From Kiloniellaceae bacterium (GTDB lineage: Bacteria > Pseudomonadota > Alphaproteobacteria > Kiloniellales > Kiloniellaceae): a DNA stretch of 64,000 nucleotides. Each line of letters starts with the position of its first letter. Position 1 is the first letter of the stretch. The notes beneath the pieces were generated by a model. The model was not told the DNA's origin and did no database searches. It was given only the letters and a program-made list of their open reading frames with translations. The DNA is taken from contig JAJFGK010000164.1 in assembly GCA_021776195.1 (NCBI GenBank), forward strand, positions 1-64,000. Direction: 5' to 3'. Positions 52,510 through 63,061 of the stretch are shown piece by piece. A program made the position numbers and the translations under genes.

Positions 52510-54807
52510 CTATTTCCAGTGCTTCTCTTCGCCGTGGAACTCGCCGCCCGGCAAGGGTCCAGGCTTGGCGAAGGCGTCCAGGACGTTGCCCATCACCGTC
52601 GAGACATTGTTGTCGCCGTCGTTCCAAGGCAAGGCCTGACCCCAGGCAATGGAACTCGGCGACCAGACGGCGCCGTTGGCCGGCGTCGTAAAGTAGGTCA
52701 TGTCGGCGCGGATGTGATAGTGCTGCGTGCCGCCCTGGCCCGGGAAATTGAACGCGATCTCCTCGGCCACCCTGGGATAGTTGTCGGAGTGCCCCTCGGA
52801 CGAGGCCAGGAGCCGGGTGTGCGGCGGGGTGCCCAGCGAGAGGTCGTAGCGGTCGATTTCAATGCCGGCGGCGCCGCCGGCGGCGAGACCGAAGTCGCCG
52901 ATGACCTCCTCCTCGACGCCCTCGAAGATCCAGGCGACGCTCTTGTGATAGCTGTCGGGCATGCGCCGGTAGGGTTTGCTTTCGTCCATGCCCTCCGAGG
53001 TAAAGCCGGTGCCGATGATTTTCTGGGGCGGCCGCCCGCGATTGCGCCAGATGCCCGAGCGCTCGCCGTTGCTTGCCATGTAGTGCTCGCCGGGCAAGGC
53101 CTGCCAGGCGCGCGAGCCCGAATCGAGCTTGCGCACCTCCATGCACCCCGGGTCATCGTCGCGAAACGAGACCACCCAGTAGTAGCCGTTGCCGGACAGG
53201 TACATGACCCTGCCGCCGGCGGCCAGGTAGTCTTCCGTGGCATCCATCATCCGGGCCGAATAGTACTCCGCGTGGGTGCCGTTGATGACCACCTGGTAGG
53301 GGCTGAGACAGGCGACCCCCTCCTGGTGCAGATCCTCGTCGGTGATGATGTCGTAGTCATAACCCTTCTTTTCGAGCCAGAAGATGACCGACAGATCGGC
53401 GGGAAACTGCCAGGCCACCGCGGTGCCCGCCATGCGATGCTTGGGGCGGAGATTGAAGATCGGCCGCCGCCGGCTCGAATAGCAAACGCCGCCGCCATCG
53501 CTGTGACTGTCATAGGTCGAGGAGGCATATTCCGGGTGCTTGGAAAGCTCGATGTCCCATTTATGAAACACCGGCACATGGGCGGACACGACCTGCGAGG
53601 TCGGAAAGTCCAATCCCAGGCGGTCGTTAGCATAAGCAAGGTAGCTATTGGTCGGCATCAGCATCGCGATGGCCGAGCTCGGCTCCTTCGGCCGTAGAAA
53701 GAACGGCAGGTGGTCCTCCACCCCGCCGGCCCGCAGCCGGGCCGCATAGACCCCGCTCTTGAGCTCCGGCACCGTCATCGAAAAGGTCGTCTGCCACTGG
53801 CAGTCGGTCATTGCATCGTCGTGAAACCAAACCCCGCCGAACTGCTCCGGCGCTAGCCGGAAGCAGTCGTCCTTGCCGTTCCAGTTATAGCCGGTGGCGG
53901 CGCGAACCGGCCTGTTCTGGCCTTCCGCGTGCAGGCCCTGGGGCCCAATGTCGATCAGCTTGTCGCCGATGCCGTTGGCCGAATAGCCCAGGCTGGTGTC
54001 CCAGCAGGCGACGCTCTGGGCCGGCGGCGCGTCGAGGTCGAGCAGCCCGTCGAACTCGCCGCGGCTCATCGCGCGGGCGATGACGCCGCAGCGGTCGATC
54101 TTGCCGTTATAGAGTTGGCTGACGAAATCGCCGCGCTCCGCGTTGTGGTCGTTGGCGCCGGCCCAGAGAAAGCCCCTGCCCGCGTCGCCGGGTGCGACCC
54201 GAAGAGTCTCCGTCACGTGGGAGTTCATGTCGAGCGGCACGACCTTGGACAAGAGATTGCCGTAACGATTCTCGATGGGTCGCTGGTAGAGGACGGCCTG
54301 CCCGCTGGCGCGTTGGTAACTCGCGCCGACCAGATACCACTGCCGCGGGTTGAGGGCGACCTCGGCCTGTATGGCATCGACCTTCTTGCCGTCGCCGACC
54401 CAGAATTCGAGCGACCCGCTATCGTTGATGCCCAGCGCGTAACCCAGATCCTTCTCGATCGACCAGCGGGTGAGGATGCCCTGGCGGCCCTTGTGCGGGG
54501 TCGTCGGCCACACCACGGCCCAAAGCGAGAAATCGCCATCGAGGGCGAAGCGGTTGCCGGGGTCTTCCACCCGGGCGAAGTTGCCCGCCTGGGTGAACTG
54601 CTGGCGCACGCCATGACGCCCATCGATCGGGCCGGCGACCTCCTTTTCGATGAAGCCGGGACCGCCGGGGGTCTCGTCGCCATGGATCAACTGCACGAGC
54701 TGGACATCCGCGCTTTCGGTGCCCTCGGCGCTGACCATGAACTCGATCTCTTCACCCGGCTTGACGCTGAAACGGTTGGCGTAGCCTGTCAGTGTAATCT
54801 CGGCCAT
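52510..54807 (-). CDS. dmfA2: N,N-dimethylformamidase large subunit-like amidohydrolase
   Basis: A 765-residue protein, matching the 762 residues of the DMFase large subunit. A LamG-like beta domain covers about residues 85-260 (DFSLWAVVWPTTPHKGRQGILTR). The catalytic part has candidates for the mononuclear iron ligands at the spacing known for DMFase: Y392, Y432 and E514, with H512 in NGTHAEYYS. DMFase hydrolyses dimethylformamide to dimethylamine and formate. The genomic context (amino-acid-type transporter, diaminopropionate lyase) suggests the natural substrate could be another amide. It starts 3 bp after the small-subunit gene. Confidence 0.86.
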   Translation of the reverse strand: MAEITLTGYANRFSVKPGEEIEFMVSAEGTESADVQLVQLIHGDETPGGPGFIEKEVAGPIDGRHGVRQQFTQAGNFARVEDPGNRFALDGDFSLWAVVWPTTPHKGRQGILTRWSIEKDLGYALGINDSGSLEFWVGDGKKVDAIQAEVALNPRQWYLVGASYQRASGQAVLYQRPIENRYGNLLSKVVPLDMNSHVTETLRVAPGDAGRGFLWAGANDHNAERGDFVSQLYNGKIDRCGVIARAMSRGEFDGLLDLDAPPAQSVACWDTSLGYSANGIGDKLIDIGPQGLHAEGQNRPVRAATGYNWNGKDDCFRLAPEQFGGVWFHDDAMTDCQWQTTFSMTVPELKSGVYAARLRAGGVEDHLPFFLRPKEPSSAIAMLMPTNSYLAYANDRLGLDFPTSQVVSAHVPVFHKWDIELSKHPEYASSTYDSHSDGGGVCYSSRRRPIFNLRPKHRMAGTAVAWQFPADLSVIFWLEKKGYDYDIITDEDLHQEGVACLSPYQVVINGTHAEYYSARMMDATEDYLAAGGRVMYLSGNGYYWVVSFRDDDPGCMEVRKLDSGSRAWQALPGEHYMASNGERSGIWRNRGRPPQKIIGTGFTSEGMDESKPYRRMPDSYHKSVAWIFEGVEEEVIGDFGLAAGGAAGIEIDRYDLSLGTPPHTRLLASSEGHSDNYPRVAEEIAFNFPGQGGTQHYHIRADMTYFTTPANGAVWSPSSIAWGQALPWNDGDNNVSTVMGNVLDAFAKPGPLPGGEFHGEEKHWK

Positions 54808-54810
54808 GGC

Positions 54811-55173
54811 TCAAGAATCCATCAGATCTTGGACACGCCGGAGAAAGACCGCGTGCAGGGCATCGTTCTTGTTGGTGTGTACGACATCGTCCACGTCGCG
54901 CGGCGGCGTCCCCTTGACGCCGGTGGTGGCGATGATCTTGTAGGCGGTGCCGGCTTGCATTTCATAGAGCACATACTTGTTCTCGCCGCCGGCCATGCGG
55001 AAGTAGTTCAGCACCCGTTCGAGCGCATCGCTGTGCTGCCCGAGCGGTTTCAGCCGGTGTTCCTCGATCAATTCAGGCGAGATCAGGGTCTTCAGATGAT
55101 CGCGCAGGCGTTTGTCGAAGCGCCTGAAATAGAGCTTGTCCTTGTCGTGTATTTCAGTGGCCTCTTCCGGCAT
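54811..55173 (-). CDS. dmfA1: N,N-dimethylformamidase small subunit-like protein
   Basis: A 120-residue basic, helical protein. The segment LERVLNYFRMAGGENKYVLYE...NDALHAVFLRRVQDLM matches the DMFase small subunit (about 132 residues; NYFRM and EAMHAVFLRR are the recognisable parts). The ATG at 55173 is preceded by GGGAGGCGAAGCG, a strong ribosome-binding site. There is no stop codon between it and livM upstream, so the same frame also reads as a C-terminal extension of livM. I favour internal initiation. Confidence 0.82.
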   Translation of the reverse strand: MPEEATEIHDKDKLYFRRFDKRLRDHLKTLISPELIEEHRLKPLGQHSDALERVLNYFRMAGGENKYVLYEMQAGTAYKIIATTGVKGTPPRDVDDVVHTNKNDALHAVFLRRVQDLMDS

Positions 55174-56370
55174 CGCTTCGCCTCCCTTCTCGGTTCTCTC
55201 CGCCCGCCTTTCGCTTTTCTTCTTGTTGCGGAACTCGATGAACTGGGCTCGTATTCCCACCAGCCCGTTTTGCGCATAGAGCGTCACGCCGAGCATGATG
55301 AGACCGATCGCCACCAGTCTGATCGGGCCGAATTCGGCAAACATCTTGTCGATCAATACGACCACCGCGGTCCCGATCACCGCGCCCTCGGCACGGCCGA
55401 GCCCGCCGATCACGATCATGGCGAAGAGCAGCATCACCATGTCGATCGAAAAGAGCGACGGCGACGCCCCTTTGAAGTAGGCGGCATAGAACCCGCCGAT
55501 CAGTCCCAGGGCGGCCGAAGAGATCAAGAAGACCGTGAAGCGGGCGAGATGGTAGTTGATGCCCATGGCCTCCGCCGTCGCCTCGGACTCGCGCGCGGTC
55601 GCCAGCAGCAGCCCGAGGCGCTGGCTGTTGACCAGCCGGTAGATCCACAGCATCAAGAGCATCAGGGCGAAGGCGGCGGCGTAACCCAGGATCAGTCCGG
55701 GCGTTCGCAGTTCCCATTCGGCGGGGATGAAGGTATCGGCGCCGAAGAGACCGCCCTGGGCCGAACCGAAGGTCTTGGACTGCACCACGAAGACCCGGCA
55801 GAGCTCGACCATGCCCATGGTGAGCAGGGCGAAGTAGAGCCCATCGATCCGCAGCGCCGGCAGCCCGATGATGGCGCCAAATACCAGCCCGACCAGGGTG
55901 CCCAGCAAGAGCATGGTGGGCCAGGTGATGCCGAACTCGATCGACAGCCAAGCCGTTACATAGGCGGCCGCGCCGACCACCGCCAGCGTCGCAAGGGAGA
56001 AGATTCCCGCCGTGCCGATGACCAGCATCCACATGAGATTGATCGCCGAGAAGAGCGCGAAGGTCGTGGCTGCCGTCAGCATGAGATTGGTGCCGACCAG
56101 GATCGGCGCGACCAGGGCGATGAGGAGCCCGACGGCCCAGAACCAGGGCCGCTTGTCCTCGAGCTTGTACTCCCGGGTCAGATCGCGGGGATTGACCTCG
56201 GCGTGGCCGCGGAACCAGGTGGTCCGGGTGAAGGGGATGCGGCGGCGGCGCAGCGCCCGCTCGCCCGAGAGGCTCAGACGCGGAAACCAGTTGCGCCGGC
56301 CGACCAGGGACTTGGCCAGCGATTTCGCAGCGCCGTTGGCCTCGGCCTCTTTGGACAGATCCATCGTCAT
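54811..56370 (-). CDS. livM: Branched-chain amino acid-type ABC permease LivM, reading through into dmfA1
   Basis: The LivM part covers residues 1 to about 399 (56370 to about 55174). A 60-residue cytosolic lead is followed by membrane segments from about 65 to 370, with the LivM signatures GLPALRIDGLYFALLTMGMVELCR and GGLGRAEGAVIGTAVVVLIDKMF. The tail NKKKSERRAERTEKGGEA then runs without a stop into the DmfA1 sequence, giving an open frame of 519 residues. Either LivM is made as a fusion, or translation terminates in DmfA1 and the small subunit is also made from its own strong start. The ATG overlaps livH as ATGA. Confidence 0.82.
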   Translation of the reverse strand: MTMDLSKEAEANGAAKSLAKSLVGRRNWFPRLSLSGERALRRRRIPFTRTTWFRGHAEVNPRDLTREYKLEDKRPWFWAVGLLIALVAPILVGTNLMLTAATTFALFSAINLMWMLVIGTAGIFSLATLAVVGAAAYVTAWLSIEFGITWPTMLLLGTLVGLVFGAIIGLPALRIDGLYFALLTMGMVELCRVFVVQSKTFGSAQGGLFGADTFIPAEWELRTPGLILGYAAAFALMLLMLWIYRLVNSQRLGLLLATARESEATAEAMGINYHLARFTVFLISSAALGLIGGFYAAYFKGASPSLFSIDMVMLLFAMIVIGGLGRAEGAVIGTAVVVLIDKMFAEFGPIRLVAIGLIMLGVTLYAQNGLVGIRAQFIEFRNKKKSERRAERTEKGGEAMPEEATEIHDKDKLYFRRFDKRLRDHLKTLISPELIEEHRLKPLGQHSDALERVLNYFRMAGGENKYVLYEMQAGTAYKIIATTGVKGTPPRDVDDVVHTNKNDALHAVFLRRVQDLMDS

Positions 56371-57245
56371 TCTTCCCGGGCCTCGTCCAGCAGCCCCGCG
56401 ATGCCGCGCGGACGGAACAAGAGGATGACGATGATCAAGCCGAACTGGGCCATCAGAACGTACTGGCCGCCCAGGTAAGCCGCCGTGAAGGCTTCGGTGA
56501 AGCCGATGATGACGGCGCCGATCATGGCGCCGCCGATGCTGCCGAGGCCGCCCAGCAGGGCCACGATCAGGCCCTTGATGAGGGGCTGCAGACCGGCATA
56601 GGGATTGACGTAAAAGGTCTGGGACAGCAGCACCGCGGCAAGGCCCGCCAAGGCGCCGCAGAGCAGCATGACCCAAAGGGCGGTGGTTCTCAATGAGATG
56701 CCGACCAGCGCGGCGCCCTCGGGATTTTGCATCATCGCGCGGATCTCGAGCCCGCGCCGGCTGGTCGCCAGCCAGGTGAGCAGAATGCCCAGCACGCAGA
56801 CCGACGACACGACGGTGCCGACCTGGCCGTAGGTCATGACGACGTCGCCGAACCTGACGGCGCCGGAGCCGAAGACCTTCGGCAGGGGCTTCATGCGCGG
56901 CCCGAACATCCACATCAGGGTCTGCACGCCGATCATGTTGATCGCCATGGTCGCGATGAGGGCGCGCACCTGATAGTTGGGCTTGTCGTGGATATAGAGA
57001 AAGGCCACGAAATAGATCAGAAGCCCGACCAACGCCCCGGTCGATATGCCGGCGGCAAAGACCACGAAGGCGCTCTTGCCAAAGGTCGTCGCCGCCCACC
57101 AGGCGCCATAGCCCGAGGCCGCGAAGGTGAACCCGTGGGCCAGATTGAGCATCCCCAGGCTGGACCAGATGATGGAGACGCCGATGGCGAGAATGCCGTA
57201 GATGCAGGTGAGCTGCAGGCCGGACATCAAGGTGTAGAGGTCCAT
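56367..57245 (-). CDS. livH: Branched-chain amino acid-type ABC permease LivH
   Basis: A 292-residue inner-membrane permease with the LivH pattern: YGILAIGVSIIWSSLGMLNLAHGFTFAASGYGAWW at the start, a degenerate GISLRTTALWVMLLCGALAG loop, and GGLGSIGGAMIGAVIIGFTEAF near the end. It pairs with LivM to import the substrate recognised by the binding protein at 58734. It lies 3 bp after livF and overlaps livM by 4 bp. Confidence 0.9.
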   Translation of the reverse strand: MDLYTLMSGLQLTCIYGILAIGVSIIWSSLGMLNLAHGFTFAASGYGAWWAATTFGKSAFVVFAAGISTGALVGLLIYFVAFLYIHDKPNYQVRALIATMAINMIGVQTLMWMFGPRMKPLPKVFGSGAVRFGDVVMTYGQVGTVVSSVCVLGILLTWLATSRRGLEIRAMMQNPEGAALVGISLRTTALWVMLLCGALAGLAAVLLSQTFYVNPYAGLQPLIKGLIVALLGGLGSIGGAMIGAVIIGFTEAFTAAYLGGQYVLMAQFGLIIVILLFRPRGIAGLLDEAREE

Positions 57246-57248
57246 GGC

Positions 57249-57959
57249 TCAGCCGTCCCGTGAGTGAACGGCGAGCGAGTCGACGTCGCCTTTGATCTCG
57301 CCGGCGTGCATGCCGACCATCCGGTCCACGCAGCCTTCCAGCAGCTGCAGGTTCTGCTCCGCCACCACCATCGCGCCCTCGGCCAGATCGACCTTGGTCA
57401 AGGCGTCGACGACCGCGCGCGAAATCTTCGGCGCCAGGCCAAGCGATGGCTCGTCGACGAGGTAAAGCTTGATGTCGCCCATGAGGCCGCGCCCCAGGGT
57501 CACCATGCGGCGTTCGCCGCCGGAGAGCTTGCCGACCGGCTGGCCCAGGATCTCGCGCAGGGGCGGGAAGATCTCGAGAATCCGCTCGCGGCGTTCGGCG
57601 CGCTCGCGCCAGGCCTTGCGCGTGAAGGCGCCGGAATCGAGATGTTGGCGGACCGTCAGGCCAATGAACATGGCATCGCCCTGCGGCATCAAGGCGACCC
57701 CCTGGCGGGCGATCCGATGCGTGTTGCGGCCCGGACCATGGGTTCGTCGCCCGCCGATCTCGACTCCGTTCAGCAGGATCGAACCGTTTTGCCAGTCGAC
57801 CAGACCGGTGATGGCGCGAAACAGCGTGGACTTGCCGTGACCGTTGAGCCCCACCAGGCCGATCCGTTCGCCGCGGCGGACCGAAAAGTCGATGTCATGG
57901 AGCACCCGCAAGGGTCCGTAGCCGGCCGAGAGGCCCTTGATCCGGAGCACATCATCCAT
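57249..57959 (-). CDS. livF: ABC transporter ATP-binding protein LivF
   Basis: A 236-residue ATPase with Walker A GLNGHGKST (the middle residue is H rather than A), signature LSGGERRMV and Walker B LYLVDEPSLGLAP, which is typical of LivF. It overlaps livG by 8 bp. It energises the LivHM permease. Confidence 0.9.
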   Translation of the reverse strand: MDDVLRIKGLSAGYGPLRVLHDIDFSVRRGERIGLVGLNGHGKSTLFRAITGLVDWQNGSILLNGVEIGGRRTHGPGRNTHRIARQGVALMPQGDAMFIGLTVRQHLDSGAFTRKAWRERAERRERILEIFPPLREILGQPVGKLSGGERRMVTLGRGLMGDIKLYLVDEPSLGLAPKISRAVVDALTKVDLAEGAMVVAEQNLQLLEGCVDRMVGMHAGEIKGDVDSLAVHSRDG

Positions 57960-58743
57960 GGGCCGCCCCCTCGAAGTAAGCCGCGCGAACCTCGGGGTGA
58001 TCGAATACCTCGTCCGGCGGACCGCTGGCGATCCGCCGGCCCAGATCGAGCACCATCACCTCGTCGGCAATGGCGGCGAGCAACTCCAATCGATGCTCGA
58101 CGACCAGAAGCGAAATCTTCAACTCGCGGGCCAGCATCCGCAGGACCTGGTCGAGCTCTTCCAGCTCCGCGTGGATCAGTCCCGATGCCGGCTCGTCGAG
58201 CAGCAGCACCTTGGGCCGGCGCATCAGCAGGCAGGCCATCAGGAGCTTGCGCCGCTGCAGGGTGTCGAGCGACCCGGCCCGCACCCGGCCCGGCACCCTC
58301 AGCCCGACCAGATTTGCCGCCCACTCCGCCTGGTGCGATGTCAGGCTGGGAGAAAAGGCCTTGCGGGCAGCCTTCAGAACCTCCGCCACAGACAGTTCGT
58401 TCGGCACCACCGGGCTCTGGTAGGTCCGCCCGATGCCGACGCGGACGCGCTGCTGAATGGTCAGGCGGCTGACGTCGCGGCCCTCCAGGGTCACCTGGCC
58501 TTGCTGCACGGGGATCCGTCCGCTCAAGACCTCGAAAAGCGTGGTCTTGCCGGCACCGTTCGGACCGATGACGCCGAGGATCCGCCCGCGGTAGGCGTCA
58601 AGGCCGACATCTTCGAGAATCGGCCGCCCGCCGAGTGTCAGATGAATGCCCCGACACCCGAAAAGCGGCCCCTTCTCGGAAAGCGGCCCCTTCTCGGAAA
58701 GCGGCTCCGTCTCGGTTTGTCCCGCCGCGCCCGCTACATCCAT
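57952..58743 (-). CDS. livG: ABC transporter ATP-binding protein LivG, diverged signature
   Basis: A 263-residue ATPase with Walker A GPNGAGKTT and Walker B VLLLDEPASGL. The ABC signature position reads LDTLQRRKL instead of LSYGQQRRL, so it is diverged. The first 28 residues are a hydrophilic tail containing the repeated hexapeptide EKGPLS, encoded by an 18-bp tandem DNA repeat; the ATPase core starts at LFGCRGIHLTLGG. It overlaps the binding-protein gene by 10 bp and livF by 8 bp. Confidence 0.88.
   Translation of the reverse strand: MDVAGAAGQTETEPLSEKGPLSEKGPLFGCRGIHLTLGGRPILEDVGLDAYRGRILGVIGPNGAGKTTLFEVLSGRIPVQQGQVTLEGRDVSRLTIQQRVRVGIGRTYQSPVVPNELSVAEVLKAARKAFSPSLTSHQAEWAANLVGLRVPGRVRAGSLDTLQRRKLLMACLLMRRPKVLLLDEPASGLIHAELEELDQVLRMLARELKISLLVVEHRLELLAAIADEVMVLDLGRRIASGPPDEVFDHPEVRAAYFEGAAHG
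58663..58715. repeat. 18-bp tandem repeat at the start of livG
   Basis: AAGCGGCCCCTTCTCGGA occurs perfectly at 58663-58680 and 58681-58698, with a diverged third copy at 58699-58715. The unit is six codons, so copy number can change without breaking livG. Confidence 0.85.
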
Positions 58744-59996
58744 GGCGCCGGACGGAACTCCGCTTCGGTCAGCGGGTCCGGCGCGATGATCTTGTGCTCG
58801 CCGTCTTGCACCTGGAAGAACAGATGGCCCATGCCCTTGTCGATGCTATCGACCTCATCGGGATAGGACGGCGAGCATTGGCAGTCGTTGTTCAGGATGT
58901 ACCAGCCGACGACGCCGCGGTAGTTGTTGGCGCGGATATGATCGTTGACCGCCTTGAAGTCGTTGGGATCGCCAACCGCTTCCCAGGCATTCTTCAGCAT
59001 GTAGGTGACGTCATAGGCCATGCCGGTATAGGCGAGGCCCATGATACCGGGGAAACGTTCCTTGTACTTGGCCCGGAACGCGGCACCCTGTTCGTCGTTG
59101 TAGACGCCCAGCACGGTGCTCCAGATGTAGCCCTCGGCCGCGTCGCCCGCGAGCTCGAGAAACTCCGGCTGGGACGGCCCGTACTGCATGTAGATCAAGC
59201 TGCCCTTGAGCTGGTTCACCTGGTACTGGTCGGTGAAGGCCGCATAGGCCGCCGCCACCCAGTGATTCAGCATGATGACGCCCGGCTCGTACTTGTGGAT
59301 GTCCCGGATCGTCGGGCCCCAGTCCTGGACCGGCGACTGAATGTCCGAAACCCCTGCCAGCTCCCACTTGCCGTTGCTGTCCTTGATGGCCTGTATGGTC
59401 GCTTCCGAGATTCGTTGGTTGTAGCCGATCTGACCCTGGACAAGATGGATCTTGTGGTTGATGGGCTTCCACTTTCCCGAGGCCTCCAGGGCGTCGAGGA
59501 AGGGAATGAAGCCAACGCCGTAGTTCACCTCCGGCGGATCGATATGGAAGAAGTTGGAGTACTTCTCGGGATTTGATTTGAAGTAGTTGATGGCGTCGAT
59601 CTTGGTGTCGCCGCTCAGGTGCGGGGCGCCATAGGCAGCGGTTACATCCATGGCCGGGTTGGTCGCCAAAACAAAGGGAGACGAGAAGGCGTGGACTTTC
59701 TCGTCGACCAGCTTCTGAAAGCCGGCCTGGGTGCCTTCCGGGGTCAAAAGATCGGTGTCGACCACCTTGTACTCCAATTGGCGCCCCAGCACACCGCCGG
59801 CGGCGTTGATTTCCTCGATCGCCAGGATGGTACCGTTCAGGTGATCCTGATGGTCGGCAACGCCAACCGGGCCGGTCTGGTTGAGCGGCAGACCGATGAC
59901 GATGGGATCGGCCGACAAGGCCACGCCAGACAAGGCACAGAATTGCAGCGCCGCGATCGCGGTCAGAAATTGTTTCAAGACTTTTCGTTTTTGCAT
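58734..59996 (-). CDS. Branched-chain amino acid/amide-type periplasmic binding protein
   Basis: A 420-residue exported binding protein of the LivJ/UrtA superfamily. The signal peptide (about 1-28, ending ALSA) is followed by DPIVIGLPLNQTGPVGVADHQDHLNGTILAIEEINAAGGVLGRQLEY. A cysteine pair (DCQC, near 377-380) lies toward the end. It probably delivers the amide substrate of the DMFase-like enzyme. GGGAGGGAAC precedes ATG 59996. It is the first gene of the transporter-dmf unit; the 137 bp before it contain a short GC hairpin (60023-60043) but no clear promoter. Confidence 0.9.
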   Translation of the reverse strand: MQKRKVLKQFLTAIAALQFCALSGVALSADPIVIGLPLNQTGPVGVADHQDHLNGTILAIEEINAAGGVLGRQLEYKVVDTDLLTPEGTQAGFQKLVDEKVHAFSSPFVLATNPAMDVTAAYGAPHLSGDTKIDAINYFKSNPEKYSNFFHIDPPEVNYGVGFIPFLDALEASGKWKPINHKIHLVQGQIGYNQRISEATIQAIKDSNGKWELAGVSDIQSPVQDWGPTIRDIHKYEPGVIMLNHWVAAAYAAFTDQYQVNQLKGSLIYMQYGPSQPEFLELAGDAAEGYIWSTVLGVYNDEQGAAFRAKYKERFPGIMGLAYTGMAYDVTYMLKNAWEAVGDPNDFKAVNDHIRANNYRGVVGWYILNNDCQCSPSYPDEVDSIDKGMGHLFFQVQDGEHKIIAPDPLTEAEFRPAPWM

Positions 59997-60133
59997 CTTT
60001 GTTCCCTCCCCGAAGCAAATGAGGCCGCGCTTGCCGCGCGGCATGTGCGAGCGATGCTATCAGGCGGGGCAGCTTTGTCATATAGAGATTTGGTTCTTGG
60101 CAGGCGGGCCGTCGTGCCGGGGACTCGACTGGG

Positions 60134-61602
<1,469 letters not shown>

Positions 61603-61606
<4 letters not shown>

Positions 61607-61866
61607 GCGTCGTCCCCTCCGCCCTTCACGGCACCCTTGGTCGCCGCGATCAGGCCATAGCTGTCTGGCTCGCGATGGAGCGCAAGATTAAACACATTGT
61701 CCTGGATCTCGCGGCATCGGTCGAGGTCGCATTTATGGATACAGTGGACCCGCTGGGCGGGTCGGTCATGCCGCGACCTCTTGCCAGGACCGGCCGACCA
61801 CGCGCCGGTAGAGCTCCGCGTCGGTGGCGCCCTCGCTCCCGAAAACCACGACCCGCGAGGTGTCAT
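61603..61866 (-). CDS. Possible small cysteine-containing protein (uncertain)
   Basis: The 160-bp gap between dpaL and the PLP enzyme is open in one frame that ends exactly in an ATGA overlap with the PLP gene. Its translation includes [10 protein letters not shown] and [20 protein letters not shown], which look protein-like. No start codon exists within the gap; the nearest ATG (61866) would overlap dpaL by about 100 bp, so this may instead be the remnant of a frameshifted gene. Treat as unproven. Confidence 0.3.
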
Positions 61867-62992
61867 GGAGACCGAGAGTGCGCCGCGCCGCGGCATCGCG
61901 AGCAGCGGTGATCAAGCCCGCGAGCCCGGCCACGCCGGACTCGCCGCCGACCAGCGGCGGGTCCGCGCCGACACCGGTCGCGAGCAGGCGCATGGTCGCT
62001 TCGGCGGCCGGGTCCTCGAGGATCATGGCCGCGTGGGCGCCCGGTTCGAGGATCTCCCACGCCAGCGTCGAGACCTCGCCGCAGGCCAGCCCGCTCATGA
62101 AGGAATCGATGTCGCCGGTCACCGCCGTGGGGCGGCCGTTGGCGAGGCTGGCGAACCAGCAGGCGGCCTGCTTGGGTTCGATCAGGGCCGTGACAGGCCG
62201 GTCCGGTCCAAAGGCCCGCCAGAACTCGGCGCAGACGGCGGCCGCCATGCCGCCCACCCCGGCCTGAATGAAAAGGTGGGTCGGCGGGTCTTTGCCCGCA
62301 AGCTGTTCGATCGCCTCCGCCGCCATCACGGCATAGCCCTGGGTGACATCGCGTGGCGCGGTGACGGTCTCGCCGTCGCTAGTGTCGGGAATGACGTGCC
62401 AGCCCTCGCGGCGGGCCACGGCGAAAGCCTCGTGCACCGCGTCGTCGAAGCTGCCGGGATGGCGGCGAACCTCGGCGCCATAGGCGGCGATCGCCTCCTC
62501 GCGCGCCGGCGTCACCGCCTCGTTGATGTAGATCACGCAGCGACAGCCGAACATCCGCGCGCCCCAGGCGACCGAGCGCCCGTGATTGCCGTCGGTGGCG
62601 GCGGTCACGGTAACCCCGGATAGGATCGCCGCGTGGTCGCCCTCGAGAAATTCCCGCGGGTCGATGGCGTCTCGCCCGCTGCGCGCCGCGACTTCGCGCA
62701 TCAAGCAGCGCTGCACGGCATAGGCGCCGCCGAGCGGCTTGAAGGAGTGAAGCCCGAAGCGCTCATCTTCCTGCTTGTAGAACAGGCGGCCGATCCCGAG
62801 CTCGGCCGCCAGTCCCGTCAGCTCGACCAGGGGTGTCGGCGCGTAGCCCGGCCAGGCGGCAATGCAGCGCCGCGCCTCGGCCAGGCCCGCGGCGTCGAGC
62901 ACGGCGGCCTGCCGGTCGCCGTAGCCGGCCTCTGGCGTCGCCCCCGGATTGAGCGCCAGACGGAAGGGCGAGGAAGGAAAGGAAATCGGCAT
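61766..62992 (-). CDS. dpaL: Diaminopropionate ammonia-lyase (DpaL/YgeX-like)
   Basis: A 408-residue fold-type II PLP enzyme, the normal length for the family. The PLP lysine is in RFGLHSFKPLGGAYAV, followed by TATDGNHGRSVAWGARMFG, GYAVMAAE and the late GGESGVAGLAG motif. It cleaves 2,3-diaminopropionate to pyruvate and ammonia. In this context it may process an amino acid released from an amide by the DMFase-like enzyme; this is inference. The ribosome-binding site before ATG 62992 is weak. Confidence 0.9.
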   Translation of the reverse strand: MPISFPSSPFRLALNPGATPEAGYGDRQAAVLDAAGLAEARRCIAAWPGYAPTPLVELTGLAAELGIGRLFYKQEDERFGLHSFKPLGGAYAVQRCLMREVAARSGRDAIDPREFLEGDHAAILSGVTVTAATDGNHGRSVAWGARMFGCRCVIYINEAVTPAREEAIAAYGAEVRRHPGSFDDAVHEAFAVARREGWHVIPDTSDGETVTAPRDVTQGYAVMAAEAIEQLAGKDPPTHLFIQAGVGGMAAAVCAEFWRAFGPDRPVTALIEPKQAACWFASLANGRPTAVTGDIDSFMSGLACGEVSTLAWEILEPGAHAAMILEDPAAEATMRLLATGVGADPPLVGGESGVAGLAGLITAARDAAARRTLGLHDTSRVVVFGSEGATDAELYRRVVGRSWQEVAA

Positions 62993-63061
62993 GCCACGGC
63001 GATTGTGTCACAGGGAGATTCTATCTGGCAAACGGCAGTCGTCTTTGCCCGCACCCCACCC

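Noticed and set aside
54811..56370. livM-dmfA1 as a degraded pseudogene fusion
   Set aside because: Both parts keep full family motifs and the small subunit has its own strong ribosome-binding site, so internal initiation is more likely than decay.
53929..56478. Very long plus-strand open frame opposite dmfA2, dmfA1 and livM
   Set aside because: Spans several genuine minus-strand genes, has histidine/glutamine-rich non-protein-like composition and no domain.
60023..60043. GC hairpin before the binding-protein gene as a terminator
   Set aside because: Short stem without a T-run; could be chance in GC-rich DNA.
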